Shown: positions 9,190 through 19,828, counted from the first letter of the stretch. The stretch: DNA of 64,000 nucleotides from Mycolicibacter heraklionensis (GCF_001021505.1 NZ_LDPO01000001.1:434001-498000), one strand, 5' to 3'. Notes: a model not told the origin generated them from the letters alone. Made by a program: numbers and translations.

Positions 9190-10722
9190 TCAGCGCAACG
9201 AGCAGCGGTTGCCGTAGTCGAACGCGTGCACCGTCACCGCAGCGCCCAGCGGGTCGCCGTCGGACAACAAGGCCACCAGGTCGTCGTCTTCGGTGGTCGC
9301 CAGGAACCGGGTGCCGTCGGCATCCAATCGGCCGATGACGATTCCGGTCCGGGTCTCCCAGTCGTAACGGACGCTGTAGGTCTCGATGGTGGCCGGGCCC
9401 TCGGCGCTCTCGGTGACTGCCACGGCCGGTGCGGTATCGGCCCGGGCCTGCAGTTCGGCGCTGCGATCCGGCTTCCACGGCACCGCAGTGGTCGAGTACA
9501 CCCCGGCCGCGTACTTGCTCATCATGCCGCCGTTGGCCCCGACGAACGTGAATTGCCCTGGGACACTTCGGGCTGAAGCGACAGCCTCGGCGATCGCATG
9601 CATCGAATAGTTGTTGCCGGCGCCGCCGAAGAAGGGCAGTCCACCGGTCAGCGTCAGGCCGCGCGGGTCATCGCCCACCAGGCCGAAGGCATCGCAGATG
9701 GCGAACACCGGCACCGGGAAGCAGCTGTAGAGGTCCATGGCCGCGACGTCCCCGAAGCCGATCCCGGCCATCTCGAGCGCCTCGGTGGTAGCCGTGATGG
9801 CGGCCGGGTAGGCACTCAGGTCAGGCCGCTCCAACAGCCGCTGGGCACGCATGTCGGCGTGACCGTGCAGGTACACCCAGCGGTCCTCGGGCACACCCAG
9901 GCGGCGGGCGGCCTCCACCGACATCACCAGCACCGCGGCACCCTGATTGACCTGGTCGCGCGCCACCAGCAGCCGCGGGTAGGGGTCACAGATCATTCGG
10001 TTGTCGGTGCTGATGGTGGTCAGCTCATCGACCGAACGCTCCACCGGGGAAGCCGAGAACGGGTTCTTCGCGGCGATCTTGGTCATCGGGGCGAACAGCT
10101 CCCCCATGGCCTGCAGGTAGTCGGCCGTGCTCAGGCCCAGCCGGGCACGGCGGGCGTTTTCCAGCAGGCCGTACTGCACCGGCGCACCGGTCAAGCCGTG
10201 GATCACGGTGTAGCGCTCGACGAACTCGTCCAGACCGAAGCCGCGGTCTTCGAGCTGCCCGTCGATGGTCTCGGTGAAGTCCGGCTTATTGTCGGCCTTG
10301 GCGAAGTGGCGCAGCGTCGAAGTCGCGTCGGATCCGCACAGCAGCACCACGTCGGCGGTGCCCGCCACGATCTCGCCGGCGAACTCGGTGAGCAGCTTCT
10401 GCGGCCCCTGACCGCCTACTTTGTCCAACACCGCCCGCGCCGGCTCCGCGCCGATCAGGCGCGCAACAGACCGGGGGAAGTTGTTCGACTTGCCCAGCGG
10501 CGCAGGGGCTTTCGGAATAGAGATCTCGAACTGGCGGGTGGCCACCACCGCATCGATGGCCGACGCGACCTGGTCTGTGTTCGCCCCGCAGTCAGCCAAG
10601 GCCGCCTGAGCGGCGGCCGCGGCCAGCTCCACCGGCGACATCGCGCGGTAGTCGGCGTCGTCGATACGCTCGGCGGCCTGCCCGACGCCGACGACGACGG
10701 GAGTGCGCGGATCGATGCTCAT
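9190..10722 (-). CDS. Thiolase-like (acetyl-CoA acetyltransferase family) protein lacking the nucleophilic Cys
   Basis: A 510-residue thiolase-fold protein. It starts PRTPVVVGVGQ and has the ADVVLLCGSDATST block typical of thiolases. Where active thiolases have the CxSG nucleophile motif, this protein reads VGGQGPQ (about residue 103), so it probably does not form the acyl-Cys intermediate. The C-terminal active-site region is also divergent (GAGNNYSMHAIAE), and an extra C-terminal domain of about 100 residues resembles a DUF35/OB-like tail. It probably corresponds to the Rv1867-type proteins. It may bind acyl-CoA or act with a partner. The gene begins just past the sucCD terminator hairpin. 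Confidence 0.8.
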   Translation of the reverse strand: MSIDPRTPVVVGVGQAAERIDDADYRAMSPVELAAAAAQAALADCGANTDQVASAIDAVVATRQFEISIPKAPAPLGKSNNFPRSVARLIGAEPARAVLDKVGGQGPQKLLTEFAGEIVAGTADVVLLCGSDATSTLRHFAKADNKPDFTETIDGQLEDRGFGLDEFVERYTVIHGLTGAPVQYGLLENARRARLGLSTADYLQAMGELFAPMTKIAAKNPFSASPVERSVDELTTISTDNRMICDPYPRLLVARDQVNQGAAVLVMSVEAARRLGVPEDRWVYLHGHADMRAQRLLERPDLSAYPAAITATTEALEMAGIGFGDVAAMDLYSCFPVPVFAICDAFGLVGDDPRGLTLTGGLPFFGGAGNNYSMHAIAEAVASARSVPGQFTFVGANGGMMSKYAAGVYSTTAVPWKPDRSAELQARADTAPAVAVTESAEGPATIETYSVRYDWETRTGIVIGRLDADGTRFLATTEDDDLVALLSDGDPLGAAVTVHAFDYGNRCSLR

Positions 10723-10740
10723 GTGCTCACCCTTCTACGA

Positions 10741-10798
10741 CGAGCAGACGCGAAAGCCCCCAAAAAGCCACGAACTTGGGTGCTTTCACGTCTGCTCG
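10741..10798 (-). terminator. Long hairpin after sucCD
   Basis: A three-block stem: CGAGCAGACG (10741-10750) pairs with 10789-10798, GAAAGC (10752-10757) with 10782-10787, and CCCAA (10759-10763) with 10776-10780. Single mismatches separate the blocks and the loop is about 12 nt. It lies 13 bp past the sucD stop and before the thiolase-like start, so it probably terminates sucCD. The outer arm resembles hairpins I associate with mycobacterial intergenic regions. Confidence 0.65.
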
Positions 10799-10810
10799 CG
10801 CGAGAAACAG

Positions 10811-11713
<903 letters not shown>

Positions 11714-11716
11714 GAC

Positions 11717-12895
<1,179 letters not shown>

Positions 12896-13012
12896 GGGCT
12901 CACTGTCTTATTGCGGGTCGCCGGCAAGCCGGCGCTGTCGGATTGTGAGAGATTTAGCTCCCGAGGCACTGTATCGAGAGTGCGGCGGGGTTCCCTCCTC
13001 GCGTACCACTGC

Positions 13013-13028
13013 TGTGGCACATCTCACC
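13013..13028. promoter_or_regulatory. Partial CRP-like site
   Basis: TGTGG-N6-TCACC matches the cAMP-receptor-protein consensus TGTGA-N6-TCACA at 8 of 10 positions. It lies between the divergent sucC and M23 peptidase genes, 26 bp centre-to-centre from a better match. From memory, the equivalent Rv0950c-sucC region was listed in predicted CRP (Rv3676) regulons. Confidence 0.4.
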
Positions 13029-13038
13029 GCCAGAAAAA

Positions 13039-13054
13039 CGTGATTCGCTTCACA
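13039..13054. promoter_or_regulatory. Near-consensus CRP site between sucC and M23 peptidase
   Basis: CGTGA-N6-TCACA matches the CRP consensus TGTGA-N6-TCACA at 9 of 10 positions. It is about 145 bp upstream of sucC and about 110 bp upstream of the peptidase gene, whose own -10-like TAACGT is at 13129-13134. cAMP-dependent control of sucCD is plausible. Confidence 0.55.
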
Positions 13055-13165
13055 TTAACGACGGGATTTGGCCGATAGCTTGCCAGGCCCCAGGGGGAGT
13101 GGTTACCGTCACCAGGTCCAGGTCTTTATAACGTTCTGATCACGACCAGAGGAACTTCTAGGCTG

Positions 13166-14185
13166 ATGCAGCACGGTGCACCGATGCGTCCGGTTTCCGG
13201 CGGGGCTCTCCCTCGACGTCGAAACGGCGCCACGGCTGCTGCGATCCGGTCTCCGGAACCCAGCCCCGCCGAGGTCACCGACATCATTCCGTTCAACGCG
13301 TTCGGCTGGCCCGACGACGCATTCAGCGACGACACGTTCGACGAAGCGTCCGACGTGCTGCTGGCCCCTGAGCTCGACGACATGACCGACACCGACAACA
13401 TGCCGGTCCTGCGGCTGGCATTCCCCCGCGGCGGCTACCCGGAGCGCTCCTACCACCCGCACGAGGCGGCTCAGCTGCCCCCGCGCGGCGGCAGACACCG
13501 TAGTCAGCCCGCCAGTGCCGTCAAGAGTCGCGTGATGATCGCGGCGATGGCCGCCGGTGCGGCCGCTGCCGCCGCGCACGCCGCCACCCACCCGTCCGGC
13601 GACACCGTCGCCCGGCCGGCCGTGCTGGCGGCCAGCAAGACCACGCTGAACGACGGCACCACCACGACTTCCAGCCACGGCTTGCAGATGATCACGGTCA
13701 AAGCTGCGGCCAACGTCGTCGTGCACAACGAGGAGTTGGCCAAGGGCGTGGCGTTCGCGCAGGAGCGCGCCGAGCGTGAAGCCCGGCTGCAGCGTCCGTT
13801 GTTCGTCGCACCCACGCAGGGCGCGTTCACGTCGAACTTCGGCTACCGCTGGGGTGTGCTGCACGCCGGCATCGACATCGCCAACGCCATCGGCACCCCG
13901 ATCCTGGCGGCTTCCGACGGCGTGGTGATCGAGTCGGGTCCCAGCGCCGGTTACGGCATGCTGGTCAAGCTGCGCCACTCCGACGGCACCGTGACCCTCT
14001 ACGGCCACATCAACCGGTCGCTGGTCAGCGTCGGTGAGCGCGTGATGGCGGGCGACCAGATCGCCGAGATGGGCAATCGCGGCTACTCGACCGGTCCGCA
14101 CCTGCACTTCGAGGTGCTGCAGAACGGCACCAACCGGATCGACCCGGCTTCCTGGCTCGCCAAGCGCGGGATCAATTTCGCCTGA
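13166..14185 (+). CDS. M23-family (LytM-type) peptidase
   Basis: A 339-residue cell-wall-associated protein like Rv0950c. The N-terminal about 110 residues are cytosolic and partly acidic. A hydrophobic Ala-rich segment (about 121-140, VMIAAMAAGAAAAAAHAA) anchors or exports it, followed by a short helical linker (NEELAKGVAFAQERAEREARLQ). The peptidase domain occupies the last about 130 residues. Zinc ligands are visible as HAGIDIA (HxxxD) and HLHFEV (HxH near residue 313). It probably cleaves peptidoglycan cross-bridges or activates amidases. Start at ATG 13166 with upstream AGAGGAA. Confidence 0.92.
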   Translation: MQHGAPMRPVSGGALPRRRNGATAAAIRSPEPSPAEVTDIIPFNAFGWPDDAFSDDTFDEASDVLLAPELDDMTDTDNMPVLRLAFPRGGYPERSYHPHEAAQLPPRGGRHRSQPASAVKSRVMIAAMAAGAAAAAAHAATHPSGDTVARPAVLAASKTTLNDGTTTTSSHGLQMITVKAAANVVVHNEELAKGVAFAQERAEREARLQRPLFVAPTQGAFTSNFGYRWGVLHAGIDIANAIGTPILAASDGVVIESGPSAGYGMLVKLRHSDGTVTLYGHINRSLVSVGERVMAGDQIAEMGNRGYSTGPHLHFEVLQNGTNRIDPASWLAKRGINFA

Positions 14186-14249
14186 TACGACGGCGTCGAC
14201 CTGCCACGCACGGCTTCGCCGCGCTTGCAGTCGCCGCTAGCCTGGAACG

Positions 14250-14768
14250 GTGAGCGACCGCCACCATCCACCGACCGGCGTCAGTTCTCCCAGCCGCATC
14301 ATCCGCCGGGCGCCCACCGGCGCCATCCCGATCGTCACCAACTCTGGGCGGATACCGCCGGCCATCCAACCCACCCCAGCACCATTGCCGGTGCGATACC
14401 CGGCGGCGGGCGTCGCGATCGGCGTCTGCGTGCTCGCCCTGGTCGGCTGCTGGGCCACCTCGGTGGTGTCCACCGACCTGATCGCCAGCTGGTGGCACAC
14501 CGACCGGCTGTTCTGCGTCGCGGTCGGCTTCTTGAGCCTGGTGTTCGCCGGGACGACGGTGTCCGGGGTGATCATGCTGCTGCTGCGGCGCCCGCTCGGC
14601 CGCTACCTGATCGCGGTCGGAGCCGTGGTCGCCCTGCTGACTTTCGGCAGCCTGTTCCTCGCGGGTGCCCGGGTGCCGGGGATCGTGCACGTCATCCCGG
14701 TCATCGAGGTCGCCACCGTCGCGGCGGCACTGCACCCGGCCACCAGGCGCTGGGCGGAGAGCGGCTAA
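14250..14768 (+). CDS. Four-helix membrane protein, function unknown
   Basis: A 172-residue protein starting at GTG 14250. A Pro/Arg-rich N-terminus of about 48 residues is followed by four hydrophobic segments (AAGVAIGVCVLALVGCWAT, LFCVAVGFLSLVFAGTTVSGVIML, YLIAVGAVVALLTFGSLFLA, HVIPVIEVATVAAALHP). No domain recognised. It lies between the M23 peptidase gene (same strand) and convergent uvrD1, which it nearly touches (stops 2 bp apart). No signal peptide distinct from the first TM segment. Confidence 0.72.
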   Translation: MSDRHHPPTGVSSPSRIIRRAPTGAIPIVTNSGRIPPAIQPTPAPLPVRYPAAGVAIGVCVLALVGCWATSVVSTDLIASWWHTDRLFCVAVGFLSLVFAGTTVSGVIMLLLRRPLGRYLIAVGAVVALLTFGSLFLAGARVPGIVHVIPVIEVATVAAALHPATRRWAESG

Positions 14769-14770
14769 GG

Positions 14771-17098
14771 CTAGAGCTTGGTCACCGGCGCGTGGTTGTG
14801 CATCAGCTTGACCCGCCCGGAACTGCCGAAGTCGATCAGCGACATCGCCGACTCCCCCACCCCGGAGACTTCCTCCACCCGGCCCAGACCGTACTTGTCA
14901 TGCGTCACCCGATCCCCCGGCGCCAGCACCAGCAGCGGCCGGTTGCTCGATCGGCTCGGTGCCGGCCGCGGGGTTCCGAACCGGCCGGCGCCGCTGACCG
15001 GGGCGCTCGGTGATGCGGTGGCGTCCGTGCGCCGCCAGTCGATGAGCTGCTGGGGGATCTCCCGCAGGAATCGCGACTCCGGGTTCAACATGGGCTGGCC
15101 CCAGGACGAACGCACCTTGGCCCGGCTCAGGTACAGCCGTTGCCGCGCCCGGGTCAGGCCGACGTAGGCCAGCCGGCGTTCCTCGGACAGCTCGCGGGCA
15201 TCCCCCAGCGAGCGCATGTGCGGGAACATGCCGTCCTCCCAGCCGACGACGAACACCACCGGGAACTCCAGCCCCTTGGCGGTGTGCAAGGTCATCAGGG
15301 TGACCATGCCGGCCCCGTGCTCGGGGATCTCGTCGGTGTCGGCGATCAGCGAGACCCGCTCCAAAAACGCCGCCAGCACCCCGACGTCGGGCACATCCTC
15401 CTCCTCGAGGGTGCCGTCCTGGTCGGCGAGCGCGTTGGCCCGGTCAATGCTGAATTCGTGTGCGACGCTGACGAGTTCGTTGATGTTGTCCAGCCGGGCC
15501 AGTTCCTGCGGGTCGGTGGAGGCCTCCAACTCGGCGCGGTAGCCGGTCCGGTCCAGCACCAGCTCCACCAGGCCGCCGAGGTCGTCGTCGCAGGTGTTCA
15601 GGTGCGCCCGCAGCTCCTCGAGCATCGCCACGAAGGCCGCGATCGCGTTCTGCGAACGGCTGTTGAGCATCGGTACGCCGCCCTCGGCGGCGGCAGCCAG
15701 CGCGGCGGCGAACCCGGTGCCGGTGTTCTCCGCGTGCACCGACACGCACGCCTCCGCACGGTCGCCGATACCGCGGCGTGGGGTGTTGAGGATGCGCCGC
15801 AGGCTCACCGCGTCGCCGGGATTGTCGAGCACTCGCAGGTAGGCGATGATGTCGCGGATCTCTTTGCGTTCGTAGAAGCGCACGCCGCCAACGACTTTGT
15901 ACGGGATGCCGCTGCGGATGAACACCTCTTCCAGCGACCGGGACGCATTGTTGGTGCGGTAGAACACCGCGATGTCGCTGTAGTTGACGGTGCCAGCATC
16001 GGTCAGGGCGTCGATCTCCTGGGCGACGAAGCGTGCCTCGTCGTGTTCGTTGTCGGCGACGTAGCCGACGATCAGCTCTCCGTCGCCGGCGTCGGTCCAC
16101 AGTCGCTTCTCCCGGCGCCCTGAGTTGTAGGCGATCACCGCGTTGGCTGCCGAGAGGATGTTCTGCGTGGAGCGGTAGTTCTGTTCCAGCAGGATGGTGG
16201 TCGCGTCGGGGTAGTCGCGTTCGAAATCCTCGATGTTGCGGATGGTGGCGCCGCGGAAGGCATAGATCGACTGGTCGGCGTCACCGACCACGCACAGTTC
16301 CGCCGGCGGGATGTCCGTGTCGGACTGCCCGCCTTCGACGGAACCGCCGTGCCCCGCAAGCTCGCGCACCAGCATGTACTGGGCGTGGTTGGTGTCCTGA
16401 TACTCGTCGACCAGGATGTGCCGGAACCGGCGCCGGTAGTGCTGGGCGATCTCCGGGAACGCCTGCAGTATCGCGACCGTCTCGCCGATCAGGTCGTCGA
16501 AGTCCAGCGCGTTGGCCGACCGCAGCCGGCGCTGATACTCGGCGTAGACCGTGGCCACCACCCGGCTCAGGTCGTCGGAGTCCTCGGTGAGGTCGGCCAG
16601 TGCGCGGTCCGGGTCGATCAGTTCGTTCTTCAGGTTGGAGATGGCGCTGGCCAGCAGCCGCGGCGAGTGCCGTTTGACGTCCAGGCCCATGTCTCGGCCG
16701 ATCATCAGCAGCAGCCGCCGCGAATCGTCGGCGTCATAGATCGAGAAGTTCGAGTTCAGCCCGGGGACCACCGAGGCTTGGTTGCGCAGGATCCGCACAC
16801 AGGTGGAGTGAAACGTCGACACCCACATCACCCGGGCCCGGGGTCCGACGAGGCTCGACACCCGCTCGCGCATCTCGGCGGCGGCCTTGTTGGTGAAGGT
16901 GATCGCCAGGATCTGGCCCACCCCGACGTCGCGGGCAGCCAGCAGATAGGCGATGCGCCGGGTGAGCACCGCGGTCTTGCCCGAGCCGGCCCCGGCCACG
17001 ATCAGCAGCGGCGAGCCCTCGTGCAGCACGGCGCGGCGCTGCTGCGGGTTGAGCCCGTCGAGGAGGTGGTCGGTCTGCGGAGTCGCGTGCACTGTCAT
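14771..17098 (-). CDS. uvrD1: ATP-dependent DNA helicase UvrD1
   Basis: A superfamily 1A 3'-5' helicase, 775 residues from ATG 17098 (MTVHATPQTDHLLDGLNPQQ). Motif I is VAGAGSGKTAVLTRR and motif II is VDEYQDTNHAQY. Motif III is VGDADQSIYAFRGA; later motifs include TLHTAKGLEFPVV and LAYVGLTRARQRL. The last about 45 residues (PGDRVTHDKYGLGRVEEV) form the Tudor-like tail that in mycobacterial UvrD1 contacts RNA polymerase. UvrD1 also works with Ku, and ku lies about 30 kb away here, a synteny shared with M. tuberculosis (Rv0949, Rv0937c). The open frame extends to 17161 but lacks similarity there. Confidence 0.96.
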   Translation of the reverse strand: MTVHATPQTDHLLDGLNPQQRRAVLHEGSPLLIVAGAGSGKTAVLTRRIAYLLAARDVGVGQILAITFTNKAAAEMRERVSSLVGPRARVMWVSTFHSTCVRILRNQASVVPGLNSNFSIYDADDSRRLLLMIGRDMGLDVKRHSPRLLASAISNLKNELIDPDRALADLTEDSDDLSRVVATVYAEYQRRLRSANALDFDDLIGETVAILQAFPEIAQHYRRRFRHILVDEYQDTNHAQYMLVRELAGHGGSVEGGQSDTDIPPAELCVVGDADQSIYAFRGATIRNIEDFERDYPDATTILLEQNYRSTQNILSAANAVIAYNSGRREKRLWTDAGDGELIVGYVADNEHDEARFVAQEIDALTDAGTVNYSDIAVFYRTNNASRSLEEVFIRSGIPYKVVGGVRFYERKEIRDIIAYLRVLDNPGDAVSLRRILNTPRRGIGDRAEACVSVHAENTGTGFAAALAAAAEGGVPMLNSRSQNAIAAFVAMLEELRAHLNTCDDDLGGLVELVLDRTGYRAELEASTDPQELARLDNINELVSVAHEFSIDRANALADQDGTLEEEDVPDVGVLAAFLERVSLIADTDEIPEHGAGMVTLMTLHTAKGLEFPVVFVVGWEDGMFPHMRSLGDARELSEERRLAYVGLTRARQRLYLSRAKVRSSWGQPMLNPESRFLREIPQQLIDWRRTDATASPSAPVSGAGRFGTPRPAPSRSSNRPLLVLAPGDRVTHDKYGLGRVEEVSGVGESAMSLIDFGSSGRVKLMHNHAPVTKL

Positions 17099-17179
17099 AT
17101 CGCAACCCAACGTACCGCCGCCCGACGACAGTCTTTGCGCTGGCACGGCCCTTAGTGGCACACTCGGTTCGTGCTCGAC

Positions 17180-17230
17180 ATGCAGCGTCGATTTTTCTAC
17201 GGGTACCGGTCAGCGGTGCCCGTGGTTTAG
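17180..17230 (+). CDS. Putative aromatic amino acid leader peptide (attenuator ORF)
   Basis: A 16-codon ORF, MQRRFFYGYRSAVPVV, stopping 114 bp before chorismate mutase. Four of five consecutive codons (residues 5-9, FFYGY) encode Phe or Tyr, the products downstream of chorismate mutase. The control codons sit at and within the 5' arm of an 8-bp hairpin (17201-17221), and a strong second hairpin follows (17242-17273). This is the layout of classical transcription attenuators such as pheL. An in-frame GTG at 17171 is an alternative start; no Shine-Dalgarno or clear -10 is visible. Translation and function are inferred. Confidence 0.6.
   Translation: MQRRFFYGYRSAVPVV
17201..17221 (+). promoter_or_regulatory. 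Pause-type hairpin within leader ORF
   Basis: GGGTACCG (17201-17208) pairs with CGGTGCCC (17214-17221), eight base pairs including one G-U, with a GTCAG loop. It starts directly after the FFY codons. A ribosome stalled on Phe/Tyr codons would prevent it forming. The freed AGCGG (17212-17216) could then pair with CCGCT (17253-17257) inside the second hairpin. Confidence 0.5.
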
Positions 17231-17241
17231 CTGCAACGCCA

Positions 17242-17273
17242 AGCCCCGCGGTCCGCTTCGCCGACCCGGGGCT
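17242..17273 (+). terminator. Attenuator terminator hairpin before chorismate mutase
   Basis: AGCCCCG (17242-17248) pairs with CGGGGCT (17267-17273), and after one bulged C, GGTC (17250-17253) pairs with GACC (17263-17266). A short inner GC/GC pair closes a tight loop. The following bases (CGTCTGTTGTGTG) are T-rich but not a pure T-run, as is usual for high-GC actinobacteria. It lies between the leader stop and the chorismate mutase start, where a constitutive terminator would make no sense, so conditional termination is the best reading. Confidence 0.55.
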
Positions 17274-17344
17274 CGTCTGTTGTGTGAGGCCGGATCGCCG
17301 ATGGGACCAGAAACCACCAACAGCGAGAACCTGGAGTTTTGATC

Positions 17345-17608
17345 ATGTCTGCCCAACCCCAACAGCTGCCCGACATCGACGAGCTGCGCCACGAGATCGA
17401 CCGTCTGGATGCCGAGATCCTGGCCGCGGTGAAGCGCCGCGCCGAGGTGTCGCAGGAGATCGGCAAGGCCCGGATGGCCTCCGGCGGCACCCGATTGGTG
17501 CACAGCCGCGAGATGACGGTCATCGAGCGTTACAGCGAGCTCGGCCAGGAGGGCAAGGACCTGGCCATGCTGCTGCTGCGGATGGGCCGCGGCCGGCTCG
17601 GCCACTAA
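17345..17608 (+). CDS. aroQ: Intracellular chorismate mutase (AroQ-delta type)
   Basis: Converts chorismate to prephenate, the first committed step to Phe and Tyr. The protein is 87 residues, close to Rv0948c (about 90 functional residues). Conserved all-helical AroQ features: DELRHEIDRLDAEILAAVKRRAEV, IGKARMASGGTRLVHSREM and the C-terminal LLRMGRGRLGH. In M. tuberculosis this enzyme is weak alone and is activated by complex formation with DAHP synthase AroG, the RLGH tail taking part. I use ATG 17345 with GGAG upstream; TTG 17339 is in frame. The leader and hairpins upstream suggest Phe/Tyr-responsive control. Confidence 0.95.
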   Translation: MSAQPQQLPDIDELRHEIDRLDAEILAAVKRRAEVSQEIGKARMASGGTRLVHSREMTVIERYSELGQEGKDLAMLLLRMGRGRLGH

Positions 17609-17642
17609 GCCGGCCGCCGGGCCCCGCCGCTAATGTCGGGGT

Positions 17643-19307
17643 ATGAGCTCCGTTACCCAGATCCCGGACATCTCCACCACCCCGGCCTGGGAAGCGTTGC
17701 GCAAGCATCACCAGCAGATCGGCGACACCCACCTGCGTCAGTTCTTCGACGACGATCCCGAACGCGGCGCACGGTTCACCGTCACCGTCGGTGATCTCTA
17801 TATCGATTACAGCAAGCACCGCATTACCGCCGAGACCGTGCGGCTGCTAGTCGATCTGGCCCGGACGGCGGGCCTGGAGGACCGGCGCGACGCGATGTTC
17901 GCCGGGGTCCACATCAACACCTCCGAGGATCGGGCGGTGCTGCACACCGCGTTGCGGCTGCCGCGCAACGCCGATCTGCACGTCGACGGCCAGGATGTCG
18001 TCGCCGACGTGCACGCGGTGCTGGACGCGATGGGCGATTTCACCGACCGGCTGCGTAGTGGCGAATGGGTCGGTGCCACCGGGAAACGCATCAGATGCGT
18101 GGTCAATATCGGTATCGGCGGCTCGGACCTGGGCCCGGTGATGGTGGACCGGGCATTGCGCCATTACGCCGACGCCGGCATCTCGGCACGGTTCGTCTCC
18201 AACGTCGACCCGGCCGACCTGACCGCGAAACTGGCCGGTTTAGATCCGGCCACCACGCTTTTCGTCGTCGCCTCCAAGACGTTCTCGACACTGGAGACAC
18301 TGACCAACGCCACCGCGGCCCGCCGCTGGCTGACCGACGCGCTGGGCGACGCGGCCGTGTCCAAGCATTTCGTGGCGGTCTCCACCAACGCTGCGCTGGT
18401 CGAGGAGTTCGGCATCGATACCGCGAACATGTTCGGCTTCTGGGACTGGGTCGGCGGACGGTACTCGGTGGACTCGGCGATCGGGCTGTCGGTGATGGCC
18501 GTCATCGGCCGGGAGCGCTTCGCGGAGTTCTTGTCCGGCTTCCATATCGTCGACGAACACTTCCGCACCGCGCCTTTGGAATCCAACGCGCCGGCGCTGC
18601 TGGGCCTGATCGGGCTGTGGTACTCGAACTTCTTCGGCGCCCAGTCCCGCGCGGTGCTGCCCTACTCCAACGACCTGGACCGCTTCGCCGCCTACCTGCA
18701 GCAGCTCACCATGGAATCCAACGGCAAGTCGACCCGCGTCGACGGCACTGCCGTCAGCACCGACACCGGTGAAATCTATTGGGGCGAGCCGGGAACCAAC
18801 GGCCAGCACGCGTTCTACCAACTGCTGCACCAGGGCACCCGGCTGATACCGGCCGACTTCATCGGCTTCTCCCAGCCGGTCGACGACTTGGCCACCGCGG
18901 ACGGCACGGGCAGCATGCACGACCTGTTGATGAGCAACTTCTTCGCCCAGACCCAGGTGCTGGCGTTCGGCAAGAGCGCCGAGGAGATCGCCGCCGAAGG
19001 CACATCCCCAGATGTCGTGCCGCACAAGGTCATGCCCGGCAACCGCCCGACGACCTCCATTCTGGCTACCCAGCTCACCCCCTCGGCGCTGGGCCAGTTG
19101 ATCGCGCTCTACGAACACCAGGTGTTCACCGAGGGCGTGGTGTGGGGGATCGACTCGTTCGACCAGTGGGGCGTGGAGCTGGGCAAGACGCAGGCCAATG
19201 CGCTGCTGCCGGTGCTCACCGAGGACGCCGCCCCGCCGCGCCAGACCGACAGCTCCACCGACGCGCTGGTGCGCCGCTACCGGGCGGAGCGGGGCCGGGC
19301 GACCTAG
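17643..19307 (+). CDS. pgi: Glucose-6-phosphate isomerase
   Basis: Interconverts glucose-6-phosphate and fructose-6-phosphate in glycolysis and gluconeogenesis. At 554 residues it has the normal length. Both family signatures are present: the [16 protein letters not shown] block near residue 267 and the C-terminal block [19 protein letters not shown]. The gene starts 34 bp after chorismate mutase on the same strand, so the two may share a transcript (Rv0948c-Rv0946c order, without Rv0947c). No irregularity seen. Confidence 0.98.
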   Translation: MSSVTQIPDISTTPAWEALRKHHQQIGDTHLRQFFDDDPERGARFTVTVGDLYIDYSKHRITAETVRLLVDLARTAGLEDRRDAMFAGVHINTSEDRAVLHTALRLPRNADLHVDGQDVVADVHAVLDAMGDFTDRLRSGEWVGATGKRIRCVVNIGIGGSDLGPVMVDRALRHYADAGISARFVSNVDPADLTAKLAGLDPATTLFVVASKTFSTLETLTNATAARRWLTDALGDAAVSKHFVAVSTNAALVEEFGIDTANMFGFWDWVGGRYSVDSAIGLSVMAVIGRERFAEFLSGFHIVDEHFRTAPLESNAPALLGLIGLWYSNFFGAQSRAVLPYSNDLDRFAAYLQQLTMESNGKSTRVDGTAVSTDTGEIYWGEPGTNGQHAFYQLLHQGTRLIPADFIGFSQPVDDLATADGTGSMHDLLMSNFFAQTQVLAFGKSAEEIAAEGTSPDVVPHKVMPGNRPTTSILATQLTPSALGQLIALYEHQVFTEGVVWGIDSFDQWGVELGKTQANALLPVLTEDAAPPRQTDSSTDALVRRYRAERGRAT

Positions 19308-19726
19308 ACCCGGGCTGGGGCATTTCTCTCACCCTGACTTTTTCCGGCAGCCACCGCCGTCGGTTCGCCGAGGAGCGCGACCGGCCGGCAGCAGCACCGT
19401 GCCGCAACGGCGTCACCGCGATCACACCGATGAGCGTCACGGCGGCACGCAGCGGCCCGGGCCCGGCACTGCGGGAAGCACGTGCCGAGTCGAATCAGCG
19501 CTGTTCATAACAGGTTTCGCACCAGAATCCGGCACAGGCGACGACCACCCCGCAACAGTCGCGCAGCTGAGCCCAGGACCACCGCTTCCCGGGGCGCCAG
19601 GTTGACCCGCCGACCGGCTTAGGCGGCCGCAACGAAAAGTCGATGGCCGTCCGTTGAATTCCGGCCGGGAAACCTATCGCGGCACGACAAAGATTTCGGC
19701 GTCCAGGTTTCCTTAAGCTACGCGCC
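19308..19726. other. Intergenic region between pgi and the cys leader ORF
   Basis: About 420 bp with no convincing gene. The minus strand holds a 77-codon frame (19495-19728) whose last 25 residues are Cys-rich (CCGVVVACAGFWCETC). It has no Shine-Dalgarno site and its start overlaps the promoter of the opposite-strand leader ORF; I treat it as possible but unsupported. In M. tuberculosis a mycolyltransferase remnant (Rv0947c) lies in this position; I see no trace of it here. Confidence 0.4.
19714..19719 (+). promoter_or_regulatory. -10 element for leaderless cys leader ORF
   Basis: TAAGCT fits the mycobacterial -10 consensus TANNNT and is followed by exactly 7 nt and then the ATG of the 33-codon ORF. 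That spacing puts the transcription start on the A of the ATG, so the ORF would be read from a leaderless mRNA. Confidence 0.55.
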
Positions 19727-19828
19727 ATGCAGATGCCAACCCGTGTTGGGCAGAGCGCCGCAACGGCGTTCGGCCGCCACCGCGGCGCCCGCCGCGGTGG
19801 CGCGGGCGTTCTGCACTGTTGTCGCTGA
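19727..19828 (+). CDS. Leaderless small ORF ending in tandem Cys codons, upstream of cysT
   Basis: A 33-codon ORF whose product ends VLHCCR-stop, 103 nt upstream of cysT. A perfect 10-bp hairpin (GCCACCGCGG, 19776-19785, with 19792-19801) lies inside it just before the tandem Cys codons. Leaderless ORFs with Cys-codon clusters are known cysteine-responsive attenuators of sulfur operons in mycobacteria. Position before sulfate-permease genes, leaderless promoter spacing and the terminal Cys-Cys fit that class. Only two adjacent Cys codons are present, so the effect may be modest. The peptide itself need not be functional. Confidence 0.5.
   Translation: MQMPTRVGQSAATAFGRHRGARRGGAGVLHCCR

Noticed and set aside
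19495-19728. 77-codon Cys-rich minus-strand ORF in the pgi-cysT gap
   Set aside because: No Shine-Dalgarno, and its start coincides with the plus-strand leaderless ORF. The Cys cluster (FWCETCYEQ) is intriguing but unsupported without conservation data.
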